Assembly (NCBI RefSeq): GCF_025947305.1
Contig: NZ_CP110009.1
Location: 3,947,501-4,011,500, forward strand
DNA: 64,000 nucleotides
Source of the DNA: Flavobacterium sp. N3904
GTDB lineage: Bacteria; Bacteroidota; Bacteroidia; Flavobacteriales; Flavobacteriaceae
Direction of reading: 5' to 3'
A model generated the notes under the pieces. It was not told the origin of the DNA. It saw nothing but the letters and a program-made list of their open reading frames with translations, and did no database searches. The translations under genes were made by a program, and so were the position numbers. Positions 8,683 to 16,076 of the stretch are shown here, in pieces. Each line of letters opens with the position of its first letter. Within the stretch, counting starts at the first letter, position 1.

Positions 8683-9282
8683 ATGAAAATGAATTATTTA
8701 ATTATTGCCTTATTAATTTGCGGAATTGTATTTATAATTTCTAGTTGCAATAAAAAACCGAAAAGTAATAGCCAAACCGAAAACAAAACTGAACTAAAGA
8801 AAGTTGATCCAAATAACAATCCATATAATGATATGAGAAATATGGCATTTGGAATCACAGAAAAAGAACTTGGAATTGAACTTGAAGAAAATAAAACCAA
8901 AATTTACGGTGTAATTATGGATTGGAGTATTGGAAACGGTACTGCAACTTTAGTTTCTTTTATATCTGGAGATGCAAGTTTATATTTAAGTTCTGGTGGA
9001 GGAATGATTGGTGGACAATCACACGAAAATATTTCAAAAGCGTCAAAATATTTTATTGAAAAAGCAGAAAATTATATTTCGAAAGGAACAAAAACAGAAA
9101 TTAATCCTTTACCAAATAATGATGAAGTATTATTCTATTTTTTAACTAACAAAGGAAAATTTGTAGTTAAAGAAAAAATGGAAAATATAGAAAATAATAA
9201 ATCTGAATTACTAGATTTATTTGAAGAAGGAAACAAAGTTATAAGTGAAATAAGAATTGTAACAGAAAAACAACAAAACTGA
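8683..9282 (+). CDS. Cassette-borne lipoprotein, unknown function
   Basis: A 199-aa protein with a hydrophobic N-terminus and lipobox ISSC at about Cys22. The mature protein has a central Gly/Ser-rich patch (LSSGGGMIGGQSHE, about residues 105-120) that looks like a loop or binding site. The C-terminal part is helical and charged. I do not recognise the family. The start is preceded by a small direct repeat (AACAGAAAATCA twice near 8639-8670). Sole gene of cassette K (ends TTAGCCGTT / AACGGCTAA). Confidence 0.78.
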   Translation: MKMNYLIIALLICGIVFIISSCNKKPKSNSQTENKTELKKVDPNNNPYNDMRNMAFGITEKELGIELEENKTKIYGVIMDWSIGNGTATLVSFISGDASLYLSSGGGMIGGQSHENISKASKYFIEKAENYISKGTKTEINPLPNNDEVLFYFLTNKGKFVVKEKMENIENNKSELLDLFEEGNKVISEIRIVTEKQQN

Positions 9283-9308
9283 AATTAAACCATTTCGTAA
9301 AAAAACAA

Positions 9309-9441
9309 CGGCTAACACACGCTACAAGCAATTTGGGTATTAGGCTTAATTTGAAATTGGTTTTGTATTTGGAAGATTTGGCAAATCCGAAGAATGGGCT
9401 TAATTTAGTCCCAAACTACTTATAGCGCGGGAACGTTATGG
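9309..9441 (+). other. attC-like site 11
   Basis: Left core CGGCTAAC is at 9309-9316 and right core GTTATGG at 9435-9441. Standard arms with one change in the right arm (ACTTATAGCG). Confidence 0.87.
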
Positions 9442-10075
9442 GTAAATTGCGAAGAAAATCAGATTTTAAAAAGGCATTTATGTTGAGAAGATGTAGAAAT
9501 TCATAAACTTTGAAACTTGAATTTTATGTTTAGAAGCCGAAAAGCAAAACTTGAAATACAGAACTTGAATATTGGAGTTTCTAACCGAATCTGAAATATA
9601 GAACTTGAAATTGAAAACTTGAGTTTCGGAGTTTATAAACTGAATCTGAAATACAGAATTTGAAAAGCAAACTTGAATTTCGCCGTTTCTAAACTGAATC
9701 TGAAAAGCGAACTTGAATATTGGAGTTTTACTGGAATTTTAATTCTTAAATTGAGATGAAAAAATAAGAATAAAAATTGGTTGAAATTTAGATTCGAACT
9801 TGGCTTTTAATTTGTCAATAATTGGATGAAAATCGATAATAAAAAGGAACAAAATTAGCTAGAATTTGGGCAAGAATTAGGTTTTAAGCCTGCCAATAAT
9901 TGGTTTAAAATCGATTAATAATTAGGAATATCTGCCAGAAACAATCTACCCATAACACACGCTACAAGCAATTTGGGTTTTAGGCTTAATTTGAAATTGG
10001 TTTTATATTTGGAAGATTTGGCAAATCCGAATAATGGGCTTAATTTAGTCCCAAACTGCTTGTAGCGCGGGGACG
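9436..10075 (+). other. Non-coding cassette L
   Basis: No ORF of note. The cassette ends TTATGGGTA and TACCCATAA match. The interior contains the same degenerate tandem-repeat family as cassettes A and B (TTTCTAAACTGAATCTGAAAAGC, AGAACTTGAATATTGGAGTTT). The 3' third contains the shared block TTTGGGCAAGAATTAGGTTTT through AATATCTGCCAGAAAC. It is diverged from A and B and carries the standard attC type, so it is not a recent copy of them. Confidence 0.75.
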
Positions 10076-10081
10076 TTACAA
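9949..10081 (+). other. attC-like site 12
   Basis: Left core CCCATAAC is at 9949-9956 and right core GTTACAA at 10075-10081. Standard arms. The TTA of the right core doubles as the stop codon of the minus-strand gene in the next cassette. Confidence 0.88.
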
Positions 10082-10618
10082 GACAGTTTGAGAACTATCA
10101 CACTCAAAAACATCTTCTAATTTGTGTAAGGCAAACAGGTCAAAAACATTTCTAACTCTATTTTTTGGAAAAAGTTGATTAATAAAGTTTTCATTCTCTT
10201 TTTTGTAAACATCAAACATTTTTGAACGTTCTTTTTTTGAATGTTTTACATTTGCAATTCTATCACATAGTTTTACAAAACAAGCATATTCAGTTTCTCT
10301 TATTCCTTTATAATATTTTTCATTAGCTCTTTCTTTTCTGTTTTTTCCTTTCTCATTCGATAAAGCATAAACAATCTCAGCTACTTTTAGTCCCGCAACT
10401 TCTTTCACATCATTATAAGTCAATCTACAATCTTCAATTGTGTCGTGCATCCAACAAGCAGATAAAATCATTTCTCTATCTTCTTCTGGAATAGAATCAA
10501 TAAATTCTTTAGCCACATCTACAACCATTGATAAATGATATGAATAAGGATAAACCCCATATTTATGGTTTACATCTTCGTGTGATTTAATAGCAAATTC
10601 TTTAATTAAGTTTAGCAT
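10076..10618 (-). CDS. HD-domain protein, small alarmone hydrolase-like
   Basis: A 180-aa cytosolic protein from the ATG at 10618; the longer ORF to 10651 starts inside the attC. It has an HD-type metal-binding pattern: early His residues (YPYSYHL), the MHDTIED dyad (H58, D59) and KLCDRIANVKHS near the C-terminus. These resemble the (p)ppGpp hydrolase domain of RelA/SpoT and MESH1-type small alarmone hydrolases, though substrate is inferred. It is the only cassette gene read against the array, and its stop codon lies in the boundary core. Confidence 0.72.
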   Translation of the reverse strand: MLNLIKEFAIKSHEDVNHKYGVYPYSYHLSMVVDVAKEFIDSIPEEDREMILSACWMHDTIEDCRLTYNDVKEVAGLKVAEIVYALSNEKGKNRKERANEKYYKGIRETEYACFVKLCDRIANVKHSKKERSKMFDVYKKENENFINQLFPKNRVRNVFDLFALHKLEDVFECDSSQTVL

Positions 10619-10641
10619 AATATTTTGTGTTAAAAAACCGT

Positions 10642-10773
10642 CTTGTAACAATGCATTGTAGCAATTGTGGTATTTGGCTTGATTGATAAATAGTTTTGTA
10701 CTTGGTTGGTTAGGTTTTAAATCGATAATTTGGCAGTCCTAACCACAACTGCAACAATGCTTCAACGTTAGCA
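10642..10773 (+). other. attC-like site 13 (divergent arms)
   Basis: Left core CTTGTAAC is at 10642-10649 and right core GTTAGCA at 10767-10773. The arms GCATTGTAGCAATTGTGG and CCACAACTGCAACAATGC pair. The sequence is unlike the standard arms; the spacing is the same. Confidence 0.83.
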
Positions 10774-10781
10774 CCAATTTT

Positions 10782-11447
10782 ATGAAACGACAACTAATAA
10801 TCTACATAGGACTAATATTGACAATGACAAGCTGTTCTATGTTCAATGTTGATTCACGATATAAGCCGAACTCAACAAATGAATATTATTTTCCTTTATT
10901 AAGCGCTGAATTTACAAAACGACAAAATGACTGTATAAAGAAAAAGGAATTTCCGTGTAATTTTCCTGAACCAAATGACACTTTAAATAAATTTGTAAAC
11001 CAATGGTATTCAAAGCATTTAAAAAGTATGAAAGAACCAATACTTTACAAATTACATAATGATGATAAAAAAACAATCAGGTTTACACATTTAGGAACTT
11101 GGTCAAATCCTGTTTCATATAGAATAGAAAACAGCAATGGACAAGTAACTTTAACATACTGCAAGACAAAAGGACTTGGTGGTTATGACGCTGGACGGAG
11201 AATTAAACACGAACGAAAAATAATAAAATCAGAAACTTGGGATAAGATATTGGAGAAAATTGATAGTGTAAAATTTTGGCGTATAGAAACCCACGACCCA
11301 AATATGGCACTTGATGGTGAAGAATGGATTTTAGAAGTGTTGATAGATAGACAGTATCACTTTGTGACACGAAATAGTCCAGAAAATTATGGCGAACAAG
11401 AGTATGCTGAATTGTGTAAACTTATGCTGAATACATACAAAGAATAG
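10782..11447 (+). CDS. Cassette-borne lipoprotein, unknown function
   Basis: A 221-aa protein with lipobox MTSC (Cys18), predicted to be exported and lipid-anchored. The C-terminal half has a KFWRIETHDP...LDGEEWILEVLIDRQYHFVTR segment followed by ELCKLMLNTY, resembling a recurrent domain of small cassette-type proteins that I cannot name with certainty. The start lies 15 bases after the core GTT. It belongs to cassette N (TTAGCACCA / TGGTGCTAA), whose attC is split by IS110 copy 1. Confidence 0.78.
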   Translation: MKRQLIIYIGLILTMTSCSMFNVDSRYKPNSTNEYYFPLLSAEFTKRQNDCIKKKEFPCNFPEPNDTLNKFVNQWYSKHLKSMKEPILYKLHNDDKKTIRFTHLGTWSNPVSYRIENSNGQVTLTYCKTKGLGGYDAGRRIKHERKIIKSETWDKILEKIDSVKFWRIETHDPNMALDGEEWILEVLIDRQYHFVTRNSPENYGEQEYAELCKLMLNTYKE

Positions 11448-11728
11448 AAAAACTGGTGCTAACAGCTACTACAACGGATTTGGGCAATTGGCTTAATGGG
11501 AAAATGGTTTTGTATTTGGATATTTAGTGATAACCGAAAAATAAATCTTAATTTAGAACCCAAACCCGCTGATTACTATGAAATTACCAAATAAAAATTC
11601 ATAAAAAAAGCCATCTATTTTTTGCGAATAATTAATAACTTTGGTTTAGAAAAAACAAAAAAGTCTTGCGAAGGGGAAGAGCATTTTTTTCTCTTTCCTT
11701 TCAAAAGAAATTTTATTTAATGTTTTTT

Positions 11729-12730
11729 TTACGCTACTTGTCTTTTTTCAAACATTTTGTTTTCTCTTATGCATGCACATACTCTATGTACAAGTTTGTT
11801 CCTAACATTGTTTATGATAAGCATCTTGTTTTTACCTTCTTCCACCTTTCGATTAAAATAATTTTTTAATTCTGGATCACTGGTAATTGCTGACAAGGCA
11901 CACATATGAAGCTGTTTTTTTAATTTTTTGTTAGCCACATAATGGACTTTTGGTTTTGAGCGAATACTTTTCCCCGAGGTATGTTCAAAAGGTACAACAC
12001 CTGCATAACAAGCCAGTTGGCGAGGAGTTGTATACATTGTAAATTCGTTTGTAAAACAAATCAAAAACAAAGCCGTTACTTTTCCTATGCCAATAACAGA
12101 TGTGACAAGAGTGAAAATTCTAGAAATATTTTCATCGTCACTTATTGTTTTGTCCAATTGTTTTTCAATGTTTTTTAGATCCAAATCAATTCCCTTGATG
12201 GTGCTTTTCTGTAGTTTTTCAGAGAGTCTGGCTACTTCCAAATCAAAGGCTTTGAGTTCTTTTACATTTCGCAACAAAGAAGCTTTTGTTGCAACTAATT
12301 TTTCCCGCAGGGACAAAAGATTTCTCATTTTGTTGATTTCCATTCTGGGAGCATTAAAAATAACTGCTTCCTCCACATTTTTCATGGCATAAAAAGCAAT
12401 TCTTTGGGCATCAACTTTGTCGTTTTTGCCTCTTTGAACCCCAATGCTGCGAATAATTTTCAGTGACATTTCGACCCAAAGTGAGAACTTTTCAATCATT
12501 AGACATTTGATTATTAACTTACCGTACATTCCTGTGTGTTCTAAACAAACAAGCGTGTTTTCAAACGTCGAACCTTGTTCCTTGAGCCATTTGCAAAGGG
12601 ACTTGATTCCTTTGTAATCATTTACAAACTGGCTGTGAATTGATTTTTCTTTATTTCTATCCAAAATTACTACGGCATCAAAATATTCTTTTGACACATC
12701 AATACCTAAAAAATGTTTAAATTTACTCAT
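11729..12730 (-). CDS. IS110-family transposase (copy 1)
   Basis: A 333-aa DEDD-type transposase. The N-terminal RuvC-like domain begins FLGIDVSKEYFDAVVIL, with the first Asp at residue 10, and continues through LEHTGMYG and RGKNDKVDAQRIAFY. The C-terminal domain contains TTPRQLACYAGVVPFEHTSG, the conserved segment with the catalytic serine of this family. Length is normal for IS110. The 218 bp upstream of the gene, inside the IS, carries a strong hairpin discussed as a bridge RNA. Confidence 0.92.
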   Translation of the reverse strand: MSKFKHFLGIDVSKEYFDAVVILDRNKEKSIHSQFVNDYKGIKSLCKWLKEQGSTFENTLVCLEHTGMYGKLIIKCLMIEKFSLWVEMSLKIIRSIGVQRGKNDKVDAQRIAFYAMKNVEEAVIFNAPRMEINKMRNLLSLREKLVATKASLLRNVKELKAFDLEVARLSEKLQKSTIKGIDLDLKNIEKQLDKTISDDENISRIFTLVTSVIGIGKVTALFLICFTNEFTMYTTPRQLACYAGVVPFEHTSGKSIRSKPKVHYVANKKLKKQLHMCALSAITSDPELKNYFNRKVEEGKNKMLIINNVRNKLVHRVCACIRENKMFEKRQVA

Positions 12731-12828
12731 AAGAAAAGATTTTAAGGATTAGCAACCAAATTATTGAACACACTCGTAACCTTGAAAATAGGCCTTAAAA
12801 CCTGAATTACTATTTGATGCTTGCTCAA

Positions 12829-12905
12829 TATAAACTGACAAAGTCCTAATCAGCGGATAAGTCTAAAAACTTTGTAGTACCAATGGTGTACTTTGTCAGT
12901 TTGGT
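12829..12905 (-). ncRNA. Candidate bridge RNA hairpin, IS110 copy 1
   Basis: A 13-bp perfect stem (12832-12844 with 12890-12902) encloses a loop region. In the loop, TAATCAGCGG (12847-12856) is the exact reverse complement of the IS left end (11566-11575). AAGTCTAAAA (12859-12868) matches the right end AAATCTAAAG at 8 of 10. GTAGTACCAA (12874-12883) equals the first 10 bases flanking copy 3 on the right. This resembles donor- and target-guide logic of IS110 bridge RNAs, read in transposase direction. Not a demonstrated transcript. Confidence 0.55.
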
Positions 12906-13022
12906 TGTTAATTTAAATTTACGAATAATTTATTATGCAAATCTAAAGGTAGTAGCGGGACGTTAGCGGTCAGGCTAAAACGCGGAAACAAAAAGACAAT
13001 TATCCCATAATTGACAATTAAA

Positions 13023-13478
13023 ATGACAAACTTAATTACAATAAGAGAATTCGAAACAAAGGACAAAAATGAAGTCATTAATTTAATAAGGTTAAATACA
13101 CCCGAGTATTTTGCAGTTGACGAAGAAGAAGACTTAAACAAATATTTGGAAATGGAAAGGGAACTTTATTATGTTTTACTATATGACCAAAAAATAGTTG
13201 GATGTGGTGGAATTAACTTTGCTGACAACAATACAACAGGAAAAATTAGTTGGGACATACTTCACCCTGAATATCAAGGAAAATCTTTGGGAACAAAACT
13301 ATTGAAGCACCGAATAGACAAATTAAATTCTATTGACGGAATACAAAAAATTACTGTAAGGACTTCACAAGTCGTATACAAATTCTATGAGAAACAAGGT
13401 TTTGAACTATTTGAAATTAAAAAAGATTATTGGGCAGAAGGATTTGATATGTACAATATGGAATATAAACAAAAATGA
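13023..13478 (+). CDS. GNAT-family N-acetyltransferase
   Basis: A 151-aa protein (start ATG at 13023; a TTG four codons earlier is less likely). The order of elements fits the GNAT fold: ITIREFETKDKNEVINLI at the start, VLLYDQKIVGCGGINF (beta 3/4), WDILHPEYQGKSLGTKLLKH as the acetyl-CoA loop, and VYKFYEKQGFELFE near the end. Substrate unknown; GNATs are common cassette cargo and can act in small-molecule modification or as antitoxins or toxins. It is the gene of cassette O (ends TTAGCGGT / ACCGCTAA), directly after IS110 copy 1. Confidence 0.88.
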   Translation: MTNLITIREFETKDKNEVINLIRLNTPEYFAVDEEEDLNKYLEMERELYYVLLYDQKIVGCGGINFADNNTTGKISWDILHPEYQGKSLGTKLLKHRIDKLNSIDGIQKITVRTSQVVYKFYEKQGFELFEIKKDYWAEGFDMYNMEYKQK

Positions 13479-13505
13479 AAACTATAACGGCAAAAGAAGC
13501 CCGAA

Positions 13506-13639
13506 CCGCTAACACACGCTACAAGCAATTTGGGCATTTGGCTTAATGGAAAAATTGGTCTTGTCTTTGGAAGATTTGGCAAATCCGAAAATAGGGCTTA
13601 ATTTAGTCCCAAACTACTTGTAGCGCGGGAACGTTACCA
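13506..13639 (+). other. attC-like site 15
   Basis: Left core CCGCTAAC is at 13506-13513 and right core GTTACCA at 13633-13639. Standard arms. Confidence 0.88.
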
Positions 13640-13703
13640 GCTATATTCAATGATGACAAATCCTGAAATAGGTTGACTAAAAATTAAACACTTTTAGTAA
13701 ACT

Positions 13704-14114
13704 ATGGAACCCACAAAAAAAGGACACTGTCCAAAAATTGAGTACAAAAAAATCGGTTTTGACTTAAAACTTTCCATCATTGACCAAATTTCAAACGGTC
13801 AAATTTCCCTAAATCATGCTTCTAAGTTGCATGGAATTTCTCGGTCTTCAATAACGTATTGGATGAAAAAATTGCGTTCCTTTGAGCAAAACTCCAAAAC
13901 TATGAGCAAGAATCAAGAACTAAAAAAACTTAAAGAGCGTATCGAAGAATTGGAATTCATTAAAGACTTTCAACAAATGATAATTGCTGATTTTGAAGTA
14001 AGTACTAATCTTGATTTTGCAAAAAAGTCATTGCCCGAAGCATTGCTAAAAGAAGTGGAGAAAAAGAAAAAAGACCTTTTAAAATCAAATGGTTCTCCAG
14101 GTGCTTCGGAATAA
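13704..14114 (+). CDS. IS3-family transposase OrfA
   Basis: A 136-aa protein with an N-terminal helix-turn-helix (about residues 20-55, HASKLHGISRSSITYWMKKL) and a coiled-coil segment (about 68-95, KNQELKKLKERIEELEF), the usual layout of OrfA. An A-rich slippery run (AAAAAGAAAAAAG, 14061-14073) lies near its end, where a -1 shift would enter the orfB frame to make the OrfAB fusion typical of IS3. Confidence 0.88.
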   Translation: MEPTKKGHCPKIEYKKIGFDLKLSIIDQISNGQISLNHASKLHGISRSSITYWMKKLRSFEQNSKTMSKNQELKKLKERIEELEFIKDFQQMIIADFEVSTNLDFAKKSLPEALLKEVEKKKKDLLKSNGSPGASE

Positions 14115-14949
14115 GCTCCCAGGCTTATTACAAACGAATTAACAAACAGAAAATTGAGGATTTAGAGAGTCTAAAAATCAAAAAACTCATTACTCCCATT
14201 CGCCAAAAAATGGCTCGATATGGTGCCAAAAAACTATACCTTGATCTGAAAGATGATTTTGAAAAAAATGACATAAAAATGGGTAGAGACAAGTTCATGC
14301 ATTTTTTAAAATATCATAATTTATTAATACGAAAAACAAAGCTTTATCACATTACAACCGATTCTAAACATGGGTTTTATAAGTCAAAAGACTTACTTGT
14401 TAACCTTGAAATAAAACATGCGGAACAGGTCTTTGTAAGTGATATAACTTATATTAAACTTGCCTCTCAGCATGCCTATTTAGCCTTAGTTACGGACGTT
14501 TATTCAAAGAAAATTATGGGTTATAAATTGATACAAATATGCGCGTACAACTGGTCAAAGATGCTTTAGAAATGGCTGTTAAAAGCAGACGATACAAGCA
14601 TGAAAATTTAATCCATCATTCCGATAGAGGGATGCAATATTGTTGTCCAGATTTTGCTGAATTTGCTAAATCTAAGAACATTATTTTAAGTACAACACAA
14701 AATTCAAGCCCATATGAAAATGCAGTTGCAGAAAGAATTAATGGAATATTAAAACATGAATTTGGTCTAAATAAAACAATTCCTGACTTAAAAACAGCTC
14801 AAAAAATGGTTAAACAAGCAATAGAAATTTATAACAACGAACGTAGACATTGCTCTTTGGGAATGAAAACACCTGAATTTGCACATGTGAATCAAATTCA
14901 CAAATACAAATCCTATAAGAAGAATAAAATCGCTATTTTAGTTGCGTAG
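14070..14949 (+). pseudogene. IS3-family transposase OrfB, frameshifted
   Basis: The -1 frame after the slippery run reads a typical OrfB start (GISSQAYYKR), then IRQKMARYGAKKLYLDL, VSDITYIKL (first catalytic Asp of the DDE integrase core) and VTDVYSKKIMGYKL. At about 14530 one base appears to be missing; the protein continues in another frame to HHSDRGMQY (second Asp) and NAVAERINGILKHEF (Glu), ending at 14949. With the core split, the element should not transpose on its own unless the frameshift is a sequencing error. Confidence 0.82.
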
Positions 14950-15011
14950 TAATGTTGACAAGTTTGGAAAAAAATCCCCTCAAAGATTTTTTCTAAACTT
15001 ATCAATATTAC
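14950..15011 (+). terminator. Long hairpin after IS3 orfB
   Basis: A long, nearly perfect inverted repeat (TAATGTTGACAAGTTT ... AAACTTATCAATATTA with poly-A/poly-T inner arms) lies directly behind the orfB stop codon. It is probably the transcription terminator of the element. Confidence 0.6.
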
Positions 15012-15119
15012 GGCTACAATCACCTATTTTTGAAATTATAAAACAACCAAAAATAGTCAACCTATATCAGGACAAGACATCACCACGTTAAAAATCGATC
15101 TTTAATAAAAAAGCAAAAT

Positions 15120-15145
15120 AAATGTTGTACTTTTGTGCAACATTT
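15120..15145 (+). promoter_or_regulatory. HigBA-like promoter and operator
   Basis: An inverted repeat AAATGTTG-N10-CAACATTT surrounds a Bacteroidota -7 motif TACTTTTG (TAnnTTTG, 15128-15135). The -33 element is weak. This layout fits autorepression by the antitoxin. Confidence 0.6.
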
Positions 15146-15158
15146 ATAATTTTATGGA

Positions 15159-15506
15159 GTGGAAGAAAAAAGAAAAACTAGAACAATAATATTTTACAAA
15201 GATTACTTTGAAGAATTCTTTGTGAAGCAAAGGGAAAAAGTAAGAGCCAAAATAATTTGGACTTTTGACTTGATAGAGGAAGTTGACAAAGTACCTGAAA
15301 CGTATCTTAAACATATTGAAAGCACGGACGGGCTTTACGAAATTAGAATTCAACAATCGAGCGATATTTTTAGAATATTTTGCTTTTTTGACAAAGGAAA
15401 AATTGTGGTCTTAGCAAATGGTTTTCAAAAGAAAACGCAAAAGACACCGAAAAAAGAAATTGAAAAGGCTCTTAAAATAATGGAGGAATATAAAAATGAA
15501 AAATAA
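15159..15506 (+). CDS. RelE/HigB-type toxin
   Basis: A 115-aa protein of the phage-derived Gp49/HigB group of the RelE superfamily. It has a basic N-terminus, a helical region (REKVRAKIIWTFDLIEE), then beta strands with GLYEIRIQQSSDIFRIFCFFDKGKIVVLANGFQKKTQKTP and a C-terminal helix. Such proteins cut mRNA on the ribosome. The start is GTG at 15159, since the nearby ATG at 15154 is out of frame and stops early. It overlaps the HTH gene by 11 bases. The toxin-first order is that of higBA. Confidence 0.85.
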   Translation: MEEKRKTRTIIFYKDYFEEFFVKQREKVRAKIIWTFDLIEEVDKVPETYLKHIESTDGLYEIRIQQSSDIFRIFCFFDKGKIVVLANGFQKKTQKTPKKEIEKALKIMEEYKNEK

Positions 15507-15795
15507 CAACATAAAAACGCTATCAGAGTTTAAGGATAAACACTATGGCAAAGTAGGAACCACAGAACGTGACCAATTAGATTCGGGTTACGAACAGTTT
15601 AAACTTGGTGTTTTAATACACGAAGCACGACTTGAAAAAGGAATGACACAAGAACAACTCGCAATAAAATGTGGCACTACTAAGTCATATATTTCAAGAA
15701 TTGAAAACAATGTAAAAGAGGTGCGTTTATCAACATTGCAAAAAATTGTTGAACTTGGATTGGGTGGACATTTGGAACTTTCAATAAAGCTTTAA
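15496..15795 (+). CDS. XRE-family antitoxin (HigA-like)
   Basis: A 99-aa protein with an Xre helix-turn-helix at about residues 38-92 (LGVLIHEARLEKGMTQEQLAIKCGTTKSYISRIENN by position). It overlaps the toxin gene by 11 bases, so the pair is probably translationally coupled. HigA-type antitoxins bind the toxin and repress their own promoter; the inverted repeat at 15120-15145 is the likely site. The gene ends 10 bases before the attC left core, as compact cassettes do. Confidence 0.87.
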   Translation: MKNNNIKTLSEFKDKHYGKVGTTERDQLDSGYEQFKLGVLIHEARLEKGMTQEQLAIKCGTTKSYISRIENNVKEVRLSTLQKIVELGLGGHLELSIKL

Positions 15796-16076
15796 AAGCC
15801 ACAGCCCATAACACACGCTACAAGCAATTTGGGTTTTAGGCTTAATGGAAGGTTGGTTTTGTATTTGGGATGATTTGGCAAATCCGAAAATAGGGCTTAA
15901 TTTAGTCCCAAACCCGCTGATTACTATGGAATTACCAAATAAAAATTCGTAAAAAAAGCCATTTATTTTTTGCGAATAATTAATAACTTTGGTTTAGGAA
16001 AAACAAAAAAATCTTGCGAAGGGGAAGAGCATTTTTTTCTCTTTCCTTTCAAAAGAAATTTTATTTAATGTTTTTT

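Larger units (their letters stand above)
11566..12948 (-). mobile_element. IS110-family insertion sequence, copy 1
   Basis: The 1,383-bp element was defined by comparing the three copies: the shared sequence starts CCGCTGATTACTATG and ends GCAAATCTAAAG. No terminal inverted repeat or target duplication is evident, as is usual for IS110. It lies in the right arm of an attC, just after CCCAAAC. Copies 1 and 3 look essentially identical, which indicates recent movement. Confidence 0.85.
11456..12968 (+). other. attC-like site 14, split by IS110 copy 1
   Basis: The left part is 11456-11565 (core GTGCTAAC) and the right part 12949-12968 (core GTTAGCG). The arms GCTACTAC and GTAGTAGC are perfectly complementary across the IS, so both halves come from one original site and the insertion is simple. 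Confidence 0.82.
13661..15072 (+). mobile_element. IS3-family element (degraded)
   Basis: An element of about 1.41 kb with 19-bp terminal inverted repeats: TCCTGAAATAGGTTGACTA at 13661 and TAGTCAACCTATATCAGGA ending 15072 (18 of 19 complementary). It carries orfA and a broken orfB. I find no target duplication. It sits 20-odd bases into cassette P, whose start (GTTACCAGC) no longer matches the end of the next attC (CCCATAAC), pointing to a deletion. Confidence 0.82.

Noticed and set aside
491..10081. Regularly spaced repeats as a CRISPR array
   Set aside because: The repeats are about 132 bp, internally palindromic and separated by whole genes of varied length. There are no short uniform spacers and no cas genes.
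491..10081. Repeats as copies of a MITE or other transposon
   Set aside because: The unit boundary changes with each cassette and covaries with the cassette's far end. This fits attC cores, not target duplications or fixed inverted termini.
11666..12392. Plus-strand ORFs inside the IS110 copies (also at 16014-16740 and 18158-18884)
   Set aside because: They lie antisense to the intact transposase and have no recognisable domain.
15154..15189. ATG at 15154 as the HigB-like start
   Set aside because: That frame stops after 11 codons. The toxin frame begins with GTG at 15159.
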